A stretch of 64,000 bases of DNA from Symbiodinium natans (lineage: Eukaryota > Sar > Dinophyceae > Suessiales > Symbiodiniaceae), in contig CAJNDS010000125.1 in NCBI GenBank assembly GCA_905221605.1, forward strand, positions 224,501 to 288,500, in the 5' to 3' direction. Every line of letters begins with the position of its first letter. Positions within the stretch are counted from its first letter, which is position 1. Shown here one piece after another: positions 1 through 10,639 of the stretch. Made by a program: the position numbers and the translations under genes. The notes under the pieces were generated by a model. It did no database searches. It was not told the origin of the DNA and was given only the letters and a program-made list of their open reading frames with translations.

Positions 1-31
1 ATCCCAAAGCTTCCATTGTAAACTACATGAG

Positions 32-640
32 GTGGTTTGCTGGAACGTAACATCCCTCAACGCCCTTGATTCAATCGGGCTTGCCAAACTAAAGACCATT
101 GGTGCAATCGCACATCAAACCCCTGTTCTCCTACAAGAAACCAGGCAGGCGATGTCCAGGGTCCAGGTTGTGGCATCGCTCGCAATCCTCAAAGACACCT
201 TTCTGGCGGCGTTGCGATCTGCCTGCCGCAAGATTATCAGCTTCGAAACAGTTGAAATCCTGCCTGGCTTTGCCCTTGCAAGCTTGGTCAAGTTTAGGAC
301 AGTCAGCTATTGGCTACTTTCTGCAAACTGGCATCATGACCAGTGGGGACAGCTTCTACACGCGGTTAGCCACTTTGTCAGACAAGCTGAACATGGTTCT
401 CCTTGGAGGCGACTTTCACTTTGTTGACCTGTTAAGGCCTGGAGATTACAATCATCTCTTGGCGCAAGGGGACCTTGTTGAATGCAAGCCGGACAAGGCA
501 ACCTTTGAGCAAGGTGCTGTGCTCAGTCACCTTGACCACTTTTTGATCACTTCTCCACTTTTCTCAGCCTCCAAGATTTGTCTCAACTCTTGGAGAAATA
601 AAAGGGTCACCACCTCATCAAAATCCGTTTCCGTCCAAAG
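32..640 (+). mobile_element. degenerate non-LTR retrotransposon, endonuclease (EEP) domain
   Basis: Remnant of a LINE-type apurinic-like endonuclease. One frame opens with VCWNVTSLN and PVLLQETR, the usual first strand and Glu-bearing motif of the exonuclease-endonuclease-phosphatase fold, and continues to about base 425. A second frame, from about base 390 to 640, carries LLGGDFHFVD (the GDFN-like strand) and SHLDHFLIT (the C-terminal S-x-LDH motif). The two halves are in different frames, so the coding sequence is broken, and the start lies beyond the window edge. Family assignment rests on motif order only. Confidence 0.65.
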
Positions 641-699
641 AGAAGCTTGTCGTAGACTCGCCTTCAATACCGGTCCGTACGGTCCCGTGCTCTACTTTC

Positions 700-1505
700 A
701 ATACAGTTCCTGAGATGACCGACGCAACTTGTCTCCTTTGGTATGCCAACAATTGTCCATGTGGAAGCCAATCCATCGAGAAAACTGGTTAAGTTGCTTT
801 GGAAGCAAACTGGTCCAACAATCGCTGTGTGTCGACACAGACAATTTGTTCACTTGCCAAACACATAAATATCTCTCCCTTTGTCTCCACGTCAATATCT
901 CTCCAGCAGGGATTTACTTTTTTCGAAGGCCTTTGCGAAGTCAGTCAGCGCAATCGATCATTGAGCATCTTTCAGCTTAAGAAAATGCTGCATCTCCGCA
1001 TAATTGGCTTGCAGTCTTAAAATGATCAAGAAGTGCCTGGGCAAGATGCATAGATTCTTTAAGCCAAAATGGCGTGTACCGCCAAATCAACAATTCTGTT
1101 GCTAGTGTTAGGCAAATTAAGAGGCCTGTAATTGTCCGCGTATGCGCTCTTATCGGCTTTAGGCATGAATACAAGTGCCTTGTCCAGAACAAGCGTGCAT
1201 TTTGCAGCTAAGTCTCAGCGAAAACTTTGCTAGAATAAGGTTTTGCATTTGCGTCAACTTGGCAGTTATAATGCAGGGAAGACTTGGAAATTTTTACGCA
1301 CGAAGCAGCTGTCTCCACTAGCAATAAATTGAACAACCCTAGATTCTAATCTTCCACAATTGCCACATCCCTGGCCTTCTGCGGAAGATAGGTAGGAAGC
1401 AGGTGCGAATTTGGAAGCACTCTTGGACTTGCAGGCCAGCTGAATGTGCTGGCTCAAAGGTGTCTCAAGCTCTCTAAATCCAAAAAAGTTCTTTGGACGC
1501 AGCAC
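700..1505 (-). mobile_element. degenerate non-LTR retrotransposon, reverse transcriptase fragment
   Basis: On the minus strand, bases 1,192 to 1,070 encode ALVFMPKADKSAY followed by NYRPLNLPNTSNRIVD, which matches the RT region of LINE elements (Y-RP-L-N). Further along, around base 960, the same strand reads IALTDFAKAFEKS, matching the catalytic-Asp motif A (LDFAKAFD). A stop follows HAILA and frame changes are frequent, so this is a dead copy. Upstream minus-strand frame to about 1,505 is probably part of the same element. It lies opposite in orientation to the adjacent endonuclease piece. Confidence 0.7.
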
Positions 1506-3700
1506 TGTTGTTGTTTCACATGCCCCGTAAGTCTAATTAAGGCTGAGACATCATGTAAAACCCATACAAGCGGATCAAGCGCAAGGCAAAAAAGAACGAC
1601 GGACGTCGTTCTTCCCTGTGAATGGTGATTGGGTGACAGAACGCGACTTTAAATTTTATGTTGGGTTCTGCTCAAACATGCAGCTACTCTGCTCGTGTTT
1701 TGTTTCATGCCTTTTTTATCGATTTTTGTCCCCTTTTTTTTGCAATTCTCTTTGCGCTTTCTCTTGAAAACATCTTCTTAAAGCGCTTTCTATTCCCAGC
1801 TTAACCAACGGCAGCGCAAAGACAAGCCTGCATCAGTCTTACCTTGCCGCCCACAGCGCAGCTTTAAAAAGGCCAAGCCTTCATCTTGGCTGTCACCTGC
1901 AAGCTGCAACTTTAGAAAGGCCAAGCGAAATTTTAGCTTTTAAAAGAAAGCCTTGCAGAATGCAAGCCTGTGTCTTTGCCTTCAGCCCTAGCAAACAGCC
2001 CTTATTCAAGCTAGAGCAGCACTTCAATCAGTTCTGCTTTGCAATGCGCCAATGCAACATTCGTTTATATTGTTGAATTCCCACCAACGCACGGCGCGCC
2101 ATGCCAAAGAGCTTTGCTTAATTCTGCTCGCCAACCTACCACCAAAAAAACAATTGCACCCATGTTGCACCCTGCTATTGCTGGACAAACAGCGGAAGAA
2201 GCGGATGCCACTTTATTTCAGACAATTTTCCACAAGGAACGATTAGTGTTGTGCGCCTGCGTTGGAGAAAAAGAACACGCTTGTAGAACATCCAAGAATT
2301 CCAAAATTATTTTCAAATGCACATGGTTTTGTTTGGTGCCAGCTGTTTTTCTTAGTTGCGTAGATGCGTTGTTTGCTTTGTTAGTTGTGGTTTTCTTGTA
2401 GGTACTTCTGGGTGGAAGTGTTTGGCGCGGTCTAAGTTTTGGTTCCCAGTGCGTGAATTTTAATCTTGGAAGCAGTGGTAGTAGTCAAATCAATGAACTG
2501 TTCCTGTTTTCCAAAAAATGTCTTTCTGCAATCTGAGCAATCGTATGCACCATCATTGTCAAGGCTTTCCTCGCTCTTTAAACTTCACCTGCCACATGTT
2601 CCATCGTTCTTCTTCTTTTTTTGTAACTTTCTCCATTCCACACCATGGCTTCTGCATGGTACATGAGAATTTCTGACAAAAACTTTCAATCGTGTTGTAT
2701 TCAAATCAGCAATGTTTAATATTTGGTTGGTACTGGCTTTGCTTTAAAGCTGTTTTTCTTCAAGTCTTGCTGAAGCCAAATATGGCAATGCTGCTTGCCT
2801 GCTAGTTGAGCTGCAGTCTTTATCGGTGCTTTTCTGCAAACAGAAGTCACGCTTCAAGCTCTAAGAAGGTGGTGTCACCACGGACAAACGACTAAGGAGA
2901 AAACAATGCCACTTCTCCACAGCTGAGAAGAAACCGTCAAGGCTGTTTTGAAGCTTCTGAAGTTTGGACGTGGTTTGGCTGGGTTGACCATAAATGGTGG
3001 TTTGACCTGTTTTAAGGAGTGGGGTTTTTGACCATGCTTTGACGGCTGGTTTAAGAATTTTAAATGTTCAAATGGGTTGGGGTGTGGGGGTGGGTTTGTG
3101 GTGTTTAGGCCACATTAGACCATGAACGTTTGGTTTTAGAATAAGACTGCTTTCTGGAGCTTGATTTCCACAGCAAGTGCTCGAAGATCAAGTCGTTCCT
3201 GTACTGTACATGTGTGCCAATTTGCAACTCCAAATCTGGATCGAAGAATCTAAGCAATTCTGGCTTTGTGTGTGGGCTCCTCCTTGTTGCAGTACCTTTT
3301 TCGACACCCAGCTGCCTTTTAAACTTGTTTCAATAAGAAAAATTACTGCAACCGCTTCAGATTTCTTTGATCTTATTCTGTTTCACCCCCCAATGAAGTT
3401 CCAAATCAAAGCTGGGTCCATTTGGCAGACCCATTTTTGGGACCGCAAGACGGCCCCGTTTTTTGGCGCCTGGGCGCAAAAACCGGATCTTGTTGGCTGC
3501 GCACCTGCCCATGTTCTAGGTTTAGCTAGCTGCCCAATGCCAATTCCGAAGTCGAAGGTGAGCGCACGTTTCTTTCATGTTGATTGCTTCCACAAGAAAG
3601 CTGCCTGCGGAGGTTATGATCTTTTCTGTGGCCAGAGTCACCTAAGTGTGGCAGTCTGGAAAGCCGCGCCATAGGAGGAGTTCAGTAAACCAGCAAGAGC
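1506..3700. other. AT-richer stretch, no supportable gene
   Basis: Several short open frames occur on + (for example 2,039-2,401 and 3,177-3,674), but none has a recognisable motif or convincing splice context. Composition is visibly more AT-rich than most of the window, consistent with old transposon-derived DNA. No tRNA, array or strong inverted repeat was seen. Confidence 0.4.
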
Positions 3701-3707
3701 AGTCAAT

Positions 3708-4004
3708 ATGTATTTCCGTGATGCGCCAGAGGATGGAGCTACAGTCAATGGTCATGGAATGCCTGGAAGCAGTGCAACACCAGCTATTCAGCTTGCAAGG
3801 CGATTTCGAGAATGGGGAATCATAAATATTTGTTCCTATGACGGACACAACCGCAGTAGGTGTACATGCCTTATGGAAGGAGGTGCCACAGACCTACATG
3901 TGCAGATGTTCAAAGGTCGAGAAGATTCACTTACAGTGCAGCAGTGCGTGCGAGATTGCACTACCGTCCTTGTGGCAATTGTCAGCCCGGGACAATGTGA
4001 GTGA
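3708..4004 (+). CDS. hypothetical short ORF
   Basis: Starts at an ATG and encodes 98 aa with mixed, protein-like composition (RRFREWGIINICSYDGHNRS internally). No known family is recognised. It sits alone in the AT-rich left end with no neighbouring exons, so it may be a chance frame or part of a decayed element. Confidence 0.2.
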   Translation: MYFRDAPEDGATVNGHGMPGSSATPAIQLARRFREWGIINICSYDGHNRSRCTCLMEGGATDLHVQMFKGREDSLTVQQCVRDCTTVLVAIVSPGQCE

Positions 4005-4797
4005 ATGATGGAGAATAGTTTTACCCTTTTCCGTACAGAGTGAGCGAAGTGTTACCTACGAGGAGACAGTAGGAGCAGTTTTCACAAAGTGCAGGGACAG
4101 CGCAACGAGGCCGTCACGCAATACAGATGAGCCCAGCGACAAAGTGAAACCGCTAGTGTACAGGTGATGTTGAGCTTACAGTTCGCGCAACATCAAGGCG
4201 GGGTGTACAGTTTTTCTAGTGACCTGGAAGCCCCACCTACCACCAAAAGGGTTGATGATTGATGTTTGACCGGCAGCGCCTTTCACGGTTCAAAAAAAGT
4301 GTCTTGGAGTTTAGCAGATTCAATGCTTCTTCATGCAGGTCGGGTGGTTCTGAGAGCCGGGAATCGAAGTTTCACCTTGTGTTTAAATCGTTCCCTTTTG
4401 CTTGCTGGTGTTGGCATTGCTGTCGGCTTGGTTGGTTTTTGTTTCTTGTTTTGGTTGTATCATGTACTTGTTCATGTATGTTTTATAAACTATGTTCGTG
4501 CGTCATTTTGGCTCTAGAGTGGTGCTTGCTAGCGAGAAAGTCAAGTTTGGTCCCACCCATCAACCTGTAGTGTGCATCGTTAGCTGTTTCCTCGAGTGGA
4601 TGTTGGTGAGGATTTCCGGCACTCCTGAGAAAACAAAGCGTGGAGCGAAGCTGTAGCCTTTTGAAGCCTCCGGCTATACCGCTAGCAAGCACAACTAGTT
4701 TATAGAACTGCTTGGTTCCTCCTTTGCTCCACTGGGAACGTTTCACCATTAACATCTGTGCGAGACCTTGTTGCGTATGGAACGCTTGAAAGCTCGT

Positions 4798-4908
4798 GCA
4801 TATGGGGGTTTACGAAAATATGGGACCCCTATTTTCGTCCTCGAATAGTAGGCGTCCTCATAGTAAGGACCCCAGTAAGGTACCCCTGTTTCGGAAACCC
4901 CCATATGC
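4798..4908. mobile_element. MITE-like element, GGGGGTTTACGAAA family, copy 1
   Basis: A 111-bp element whose ends are inverted repeats: the left end reads GCATATGGGGGTTTACGAAA and the right end is its reverse complement with two changes. The interior also pairs (ACCCCTATTTTCG, AAGGACCCCAGTAAGG). Related copies occur at about 40,443, 50,183 and 58,741. No coding capacity, so it would be non-autonomous. Confidence 0.75.
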
Positions 4909-5275
4909 TTCATCCTGCTGTGTCAACCGCTGGCCCATGTCAAAGCTTACGGGGCAGTTTGGCGGGGTGATTCAAATTTTGGGTCCTGTCAGTCTTCTGT
5001 CGCTCGTTTGGGTGCAGGTCTTCGAAACTTGTTTGGTGGGAATTCTAATTCTGATGTCTGAGATGCCTGAGTTTTCCTGTGGAGTTTTTGTGCTTGAAGT
5101 ATTTCGTGTGCACGGTCATCACGTGGTCTAAGCAGGCATCTGAATGGTCAGAGAAGTTTTCCAACAAGACCGGAAGGTGGTCAGGAAGCCTATCCCTGGC
5201 AAACCTGCTGCCGGGCTGCCGGCCAGAAGACGGCTGGAGCAAGATGCTGCTGCGACACATAAACCCCACTGGAGG

Positions 5276-5571
5276 ACCCTAAACCCTAAACCCTAAACCC
5301 TAAACCCTAAACCCTAAACCCTAAACCCTAAACCCTAAACCCTAAACCCTAAACCCTAAACCCTAAACCCTAGACCTAGACCTAGACCCTAAACCTTAAA
5401 CCCTAAACCCTAAATCACATGCCGCTCGCTACTCACGTATCGAGCCCATCTTCGAGCTCCCCCGTGGAGTACGGGATTTCGAGGCACTCCACGACCCCCC
5501 AACCCCCCCCTTTTGGAGGGTTTAGGGTTCAGGGTTTAGGGTTTAGGGTTTAGGGTTTAGGGTGTAGGGCT
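5276..5571. repeat. convergent telomere-type arrays (CCCTAAA then TTTAGGG)
   Basis: About 19 CCCTAAA-type units (5,276-5,416) face a short TTTAGGG array (5,517-5,571) across a unique GC-rich spacer of about 100 bp. The spacer has an open frame containing RIEPIFELPRGVRDFEALHD, so it may be an exon. This facing arrangement recurs many times in the window. Confidence 0.9.
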
Positions 5572-5926
5572 TCACCAAAGGCTTTGAAGGGTCGTGGCCG
5601 GGGAAGCAAACTTGGGTTGCGTGATTAGAAATGTCCGATGTAATCCCCTCCCCCTCATACTAAAGCCCCCCGCTATACTGCTATTTACTATTAGGGGGTA
5701 GGGTGAGTTGTATATTTTTTAGGGGATTATTCGACTGCTTTCTTCGTTGCTTTTGCCGGCCGCCTGGCATGTTTGCTGGTTTAGGGTTAAGGGTTCGAAT
5801 CAACCTTGTTGCCCTTCACCTTGCACGTGCTCTGCTGGAAGGTTTGAGCCATCCGTGAGTCCAGTTGGGTGAAACCTTTTTCATGTGCAAGTAGGTTTTT
5901 TCATGCTGTGGACTTTGGTTCTTGAC

Positions 5927-6163
5927 AAAGTCGTCAAACTGCCGCCCGCGCCTTACTCAACGAAGCTTTTGTTCCATTTGTCCCTTCCTGGGGCGTGCAA
6001 ACATCAACCATTTCGCGAAAGAAACGGCTGACGCGAGCTTGGGATACATGCGATTTGTCAGACGTCAGTATTGGATTCCAAACAGATTTTGTTGGACTTT
6101 GCAAACTACCCGTGATTGTTTTGGCTGGCGACCTGGCGCATTTTGTTCTTGTACTTGGATGAC
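5927..6163 (+). CDS. possible exon or decayed gene fragment
   Basis: An open frame reads ALLNEAFVPFVPSWGVQTS and later LPVIVLAGDLAHFVLVL, with protein-like composition, but has no ATG or clear domain. An overlapping frame (5,922-6,290) is also open for 122 aa, so the frame is uncertain. Lies between two telomere-type clusters. Confidence 0.25.
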
Positions 6164-6439
6164 GCGTACCCACGCATTAGCCTGGACTCATGGTTCTGTG
6201 CAAGCTAAAAAGCAAACATGCTGCTACCAGTACAACTTCAGGTTCCGTGATGAGATCTGGGTGAGCTTAGTATCTGCACGCACACAGTAGTAACACATGT
6301 TGATCAATGCCCAAAACCGATGCGTGCAATGTTTCTGTGAGTGGCCGATCCCACGAAAAAATCCCAATTGACAACATTCGTGGCATTGACCTTGACCACT
6401 GGCATGAAATTGCTGGACCTGGGCGATCTTAAATTATTC

Positions 6440-6885
6440 GAAACCCTAAGCCCTAATTAGCCTAAACCCTAAACCCTAAACCCTAAAGCTTGCAGCCTAA
6501 ACCCTAAACCCTAAACCCTAAACCCTAAACCCTAAACCCTAAACCCTAAACCCTAAACCCTAAACCCTAAACCCTAAACCCTAAACCCAAAACCCAAAAC
6601 CCTAAACCCTAAACCTTAAACCCCAAACCCCAAACCCTAAACCCTAAACCCTAAACCCTAAACCCTAAACCCTAAACCCTAAACCCTAAACCCTAAACCC
6701 TAAACCCTAAACCCTAAACCCTAAACCCTAAACTGGATGGCAGACTCCCTTTTCATGCGTCAGCATCTCCGACCAGGAGAAGGCAACCTTACGGCTTTAG
6801 GGCTGAGGGTTTAGGGTTTAGGGTTTGGGGTTTAGGGTTTAGGGTTTAGATTTTAATTTTTAGGGTCATTTAGGGTTTAGGTTTG
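6440..6885. repeat. long telomere-type array with facing TTTAGGG array
   Basis: About 40 CCCTAAA-type units with a few variants (CCCAAAA, CCTTAAA) end at 6,733. After a spacer of about 65 bp, TTTAGGG units run from about 6,805 to 6,885. The spacer holds an ATG at 6,737 and an open frame MADSLFMRQHLRPGEGNLTA, a candidate exon. Confidence 0.9.
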
Positions 6886-6887
6886 GT

Positions 6888-7022
6888 GACTACCCGCAAA
6901 ACGAGCGTACTACTTCGTGGAGCGGCCAGCGGTGGACCCAGCATCTTCAGGAAGACGGTTTCCCGAAGGGATTGAGTGGTCTTCTGGTTAAACCATTACA
7001 TTACCCGCAACAACTTGCATAA
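6888..7022 (+). CDS. coding-like terminal exon
   Basis: Directly after the TTTAGGG array an open frame begins DYPQNERTTSWSGQRW and ends ...HYPQQLA with TAA at 7,020-7,022. Its composition (charged and aromatic residues, no repeats) is protein-like and it sits where an exon would if the array is an intron. Family unknown. It could pair with the MADSLF frame at 6,737, but the junction is not resolved. Confidence 0.4.
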   Translation, partial: DYPQNERTTSWSGQRWTQHLQEDGFPKGLSGLLVKPLHYPQQLA

Positions 7023-7920
7023 TCCCTCGTTTGCAAGCATGCTTGATTTTCATACTTTCCGTGGCGAAGTGTTTTTCACGTTGTTCATGGGAGTATTTGG
7101 CATGTGAATCATGTGCTTGTGGATGTTCGGCTTGTCCAAGCTATGCAGAACATTGACATCGAAATTTTGACCCGCCCGCCCGCCCTGAGTGTGGTGGCTT
7201 GGGGTTGAACGGGTCGTGTCGTGCAGCTTGCCTCACTGAGGGTCACTCAAGCGTTGGCACGCGTTTCGAGGATGCTGAGTTTGTGACTTACCCCCTCCCC
7301 CCTCGCGTTTCGTGGATGCTGAGTTCGTGACTTACCCCCGTTGAGCAAAAAGAAGGAATTGTCCGAGTGAATGCAATTTTCTATGCATGTGGACGTTTGC
7401 GATTACAATTCAAGAGGAATCATTGTATTTGGTTTCCTTCTTTCAGTTTTGGAATCTAATACTAAGCACGACGACCATTTCGTGTCTTTTTGTGGCCGTA
7501 ATTAATCTTTTGTTCCCAGCCACAACTTTTGCAAACAGCCTTTCTTCTTGCCCAGCGGCAAGGGCTTACATACCACTACTGTTTGCAGGCCCCAAAGTTA
7601 GGATCAGAATCGAGACGAATTCCGCTTTAACGGGCACATGGCGATTTGTGTTGCAACTTTTGCTTTCACTGCGAATGCCTGAGTGTCTAGGCCGTCTGCA
7701 GCGACGCAAATTGCTCACAGCTTAGATAATATTTTACGAGAACGAGGTAAACACACTACTGCAAAACACGTTTTAGTCGGCTCCCAAATCAGGACATGCG
7801 GAGTATGAGGAATCGGCATCTCAATTATATTCTTGCAGGAAATGCCCCTTAAAATCATATTCGGGTGCTAATCTCACACGAACTTCCTGTGGGCTAGTAG
7901 GGAATGAGGGAATGAGGTAC

Positions 7921-8173
7921 CCCTAAACCCTAAACCCTAAACCCTAAACCCTAAACCCTAAACCCTAAACCCTAAACCCTAAACCCTAAACCCTAAACCC
8001 TAAACCCTAAACCCTAACCCTAACCCTAAACCCTAAACCCTAAACCCTAAACCCTAAACCCTAAACCCTAAACCCTAAACTCAAACCCTAAACCCTAAAC
8101 CCTAAACCCTAAACCCTAAACCCTAAACCCTAAACCCTAAACCCTAAACCCTAAACCCTAAACCCTAAACCCT
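7921..8173 (+). repeat. interstitial (CCCTAAA)n array
   Basis: About 36 units, almost perfect, with two CCCTAA hexamer slips. It follows GGGAATGAGGTACC, a motif that also occurs in small inverted-repeat elements at 48,985 and 54,540. It lies about 400 bp upstream of the Cys-rich secreted-protein gene. Confidence 0.95.
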
Positions 8174-8577
8174 GTAATCCCTTAAAGGGCTTTTGTCGTG
8201 TCGATCCACAGTCTCACGGGTAACGAAGAAAGCTTTTATAGGGTCTACCGTTTGTTGGTTCGTTTTTTGGTCCAAAGGTGACAGGGGTCTTTTTTTTTTC
8301 ACTTGCGCCCTCTTGTGTGGGAGCCTTCAGATGTGGGGCTTGCGTGGCTTTGTGTTTTTCAGCTCTTTTGCGAAATCTGCCAGGGAGCTTCAGTGATTGG
8401 ATCCTGTCTTGCATCACACCATACGATTGCCCGCGTGCCTTTTTCCAAGATTTCAGCTTTCGGGGTTTGTATCTAGCGCCAGGTCCTTACACTGTGCCTT
8501 TGTGGCCACTTGTGATGCCGCTTCTGATGCAGCAGTGTGTGGCTCAAAGCTTAAGTCTCCAAGCAAAGCCATACGCA

Positions 8578-10080
8578 ATGAAACCGTATTTTCTCGTGGT
8601 GCTGGCTTCGGCGGCCCACGTCACGGCAATCCAGTCGGAAAAGGCGCAGATCACTCAGGACTCTGCAATCCTTCCCCCTTGCTCGGATGCGACAGGTGCC
8701 AGTTCAGTTCCAGGAGTACCTTGCTTTTGCGGCCCAAACAATGCGGTGTGCACCCCTGGCCAGTTCTGCTACGTCTCTTCCGGCACCGGTAGCTGCTTTG
8801 CGGTGGCCGTGGATCCCACGTTGCCTTGCCAAAGCAACGACGGCACGGTGCCAGAGGGATTGCCGTGCACTTGCAGTGGCGGCGCCACTTCGGCGGTATG
8901 TGAAGTCGGGCAAGCCTGCGTGGCCGACGCCAGCTCCAGCCAGTGCTTCGACACTTGCACGAACTTCGTCGGCAGTGGAGGTATTTGTGAAACCAACAGT
9001 TTTCCGGTAGAGCCCCTCGACCCATTACCTGCAGCAACCCTCTGCTCCGGTGGCACCGGCAGTTGCACACGAACAGATTGCTGCCAGCAGCCGACGTGCA
9101 CGCAGTTTGTCTCGTGGGGTTATGCTACTGCTTGCACCGTATTGGGCGTCGGGTTTGTGCCGCCACCAGGGGACCCTTTTTGCAGCAGCGTGGGCCCAAA
9201 CGGTGAGATTAATCTCCAGGGCTGCGCCAATACCTGCTGCACATGTGCTGGCTTTGATTCTGTCACCGCTTGTGCCCAAGGCGGTGCAAAGCCTTCACCA
9301 CCTGAAACCATCATCTGCACAGTTCCCGGTCCTTGCACTGCGGCAGATTGCTGCGAGGTCCGGTGCTCTCAGCAGGGGCCAGCGTGCAATGCATCGGCAG
9401 CGGGAGATCCTGTGTGTGGTGGGTTTTCGGCAGCAGGCGAGTTGCAATCGGACGGCTGCACAGCCGCAACTTGCTGCGATAACACCCCGCAATTCTGCGG
9501 GGTTGCTGCCGTGTGCGACGGAAACTTCGTCAAAGATGACAGCCAGGACTCGGAACAGTGCGGTACCAACGACAATCCCGGCGGCTGCACGAATGGAGTG
9601 TGCTGCGTCGAAGCGCCTACAACTAGTTCGACGACGCCCGCAAGTTCGACGACGCTGGTGAGTTCGACGACGCCCGCAAGTTCGACGACGCCCGCAAGTT
9701 CGACGACGCTGGTGAGTTCGACGACGCCCACAAGTTCGACGACGCCCGCAAGTTCGACGACGCCGGCAAGTTCGACGGCACCGGATTTTTCGACGACGCC
9801 CGCAAGTTCGACGACGCCCGCAAGTTCGACGACGCCCACAAGTTCGACGACGCCTGCAAGTTCGACGTGCGAGGACTATGAATGCACGGGCAGGAGAGCG
9901 GTACCTGACCCTTCCAAGAAGCAAGTCGTCTGCCCGCCTTCCGGCTGCGACCCGGAGACCTGTTGCAAGTGGCGCCGGCGCCTGAGGCGCCGCCGCCCGC
10001 GTGGGTACTATGGGTCCACATGGGATGCTGAGGAGCCCAAAGGGAGTAACGCGCAACAGAGTTTCAAGGAGCCCAAATGA
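8578..10080 (+). CDS. secreted Cys-rich protein with Ser/Thr repeat region
   Basis: Single-exon frame of 500 aa. I start at the ATG at 8,578 because it opens a clean signal peptide (MKPYFLVVLASAAHVTAIQ); the same frame is open upstream to 8,278 but that part is not leader-like. The mature protein has a Cys-rich region (about residues 30-345) with repeated C-x4-CC modules (CTRTDCC, CTAADCC, CTAATCC, CTNGVCC). Next come about 83 residues of imperfect SSTTPA repeats (bases 9,620-9,868), likely heavily O-glycosylated, then one more Cys module (CDPETCC) and a very basic patch (KWRRRLRRRRPRG). No catalytic motif is seen. A cell-surface or thecal/adhesive role is inference. The DNA of the repeat region is itself an 18-bp tandem repeat. 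Confidence 0.8.
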   Translation: MKPYFLVVLASAAHVTAIQSEKAQITQDSAILPPCSDATGASSVPGVPCFCGPNNAVCTPGQFCYVSSGTGSCFAVAVDPTLPCQSNDGTVPEGLPCTCSGGATSAVCEVGQACVADASSSQCFDTCTNFVGSGGICETNSFPVEPLDPLPAATLCSGGTGSCTRTDCCQQPTCTQFVSWGYATACTVLGVGFVPPPGDPFCSSVGPNGEINLQGCANTCCTCAGFDSVTACAQGGAKPSPPETIICTVPGPCTAADCCEVRCSQQGPACNASAAGDPVCGGFSAAGELQSDGCTAATCCDNTPQFCGVAAVCDGNFVKDDSQDSEQCGTNDNPGGCTNGVCCVEAPTTSSTTPASSTTLVSSTTPASSTTPASSTTLVSSTTPTSSTTPASSTTPASSTAPDFSTTPASSTTPASSTTPTSSTTPASSTCEDYECTGRRAVPDPSKKQVVCPPSGCDPETCCKWRRRLRRRRPRGYYGSTWDAEEPKGSNAQQSFKEPK

Positions 10081-10225
10081 TATGTGAGCTTTATATGGTC
10101 AACTCTCGAAGTTGTGGGCACGTTTGGGTTGCCTTAAGCAGATTCGGGGCTGCAGTAACATAGGGGCCCCAAAGGGACCATCATTAAGAGAACTGACCGT
10201 ATAAGCCTCGAAGACCTCGACCCTC

Positions 10226-10552
10226 ACCCTCAACCCTGAACCCTCAACCCTTAACAACTCTAAACCCTCAACCCTTAACAACTTTAAACCCTACAGCCTC
10301 CAGCCTCAAGCCTAAACCCTAAAGCCTAAACCCTAAACCCTAAACCCTAAATTCTAAACCCTAAACCCTAAACCTTAAACCCTAAACCCTAAACCCTGCA
10401 GGACACTGCCTTCTTGCAAGAAGCGTGGTGCACGGAAGGGATGGAGGACTGTGCGGAGACTTTGGAGGAGAAGGGTTAGGGCCTCTGAGGTTTAGGGTTT
10501 AGGGTTTAGGGTTTAGGGCTTAGAGTTTAGAGTTTAGGGTTTGGGGTTGAGG
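10226..10552. repeat. telomere-type arrays facing each other around a short exon-like spacer
   Basis: Degenerate then regular CCCTAAA units (10,226-10,398) and TTTAGGG units (about 10,490-10,552) bracket a unique spacer. The first part has CCCTCAACCCTTAACAACT-like derivatives, suggesting an older array edge. Confidence 0.9.
10402..10479 (+). CDS. exon-like spacer inside telomere-type arrays
   Basis: After CCCTGCAG the frame reads DTAFLQEAWCTEGMEDC then AETLEEKG before TAG at 10,477, or a GT donor at 10,475. Amphipathic, acidic and clearly protein-like. It sits between a CCCTAAA array and a TTTAGGG array exactly as verified exons do at 50,411-50,541. Parent gene and function unknown. A second open frame (ATG 10,557, with KCHYRILEAFVPGMAVYG) follows 80 bp later and could be another exon. 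Confidence 0.5.
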   Translation, partial: DTAFLQEAWCTEGMEDCAETLEEKG

Positions 10553-10639
10553 GTCCATGACTAGCAGTCGAGGACCCAGAGCTATGAAATGCCATTATCG
10601 AATCCTGGAAGCTTTTGTTCCGGGCATGGCGGTCTATGG

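Noticed and set aside
1055-1085. Sequence resembling the dinoflagellate spliced leader on the minus strand (GCCATTTTGGCT)
   Set aside because: It falls exactly within the LINE RT reading frame (HAILA) and lacks the full leader context; likely coincidence. A partial match at 46,523 (CCATTTTGGCG) is inside a dispersed repeat and equally weak.
5276-5416. CCCTAAA arrays as a real chromosome end
   Set aside because: Arrays are short, numerous, internal, in both orientations and flanked by genes and introns; this is interstitial repeat, not a terminus.
9295-10056. Long minus-strand frames opposite the Cys-rich gene (Arg-rich or Val/Glu repeat proteins)
   Set aside because: Products of the 18-bp repeat read on the other strand; the plus frame has a signal peptide and Cys modules.
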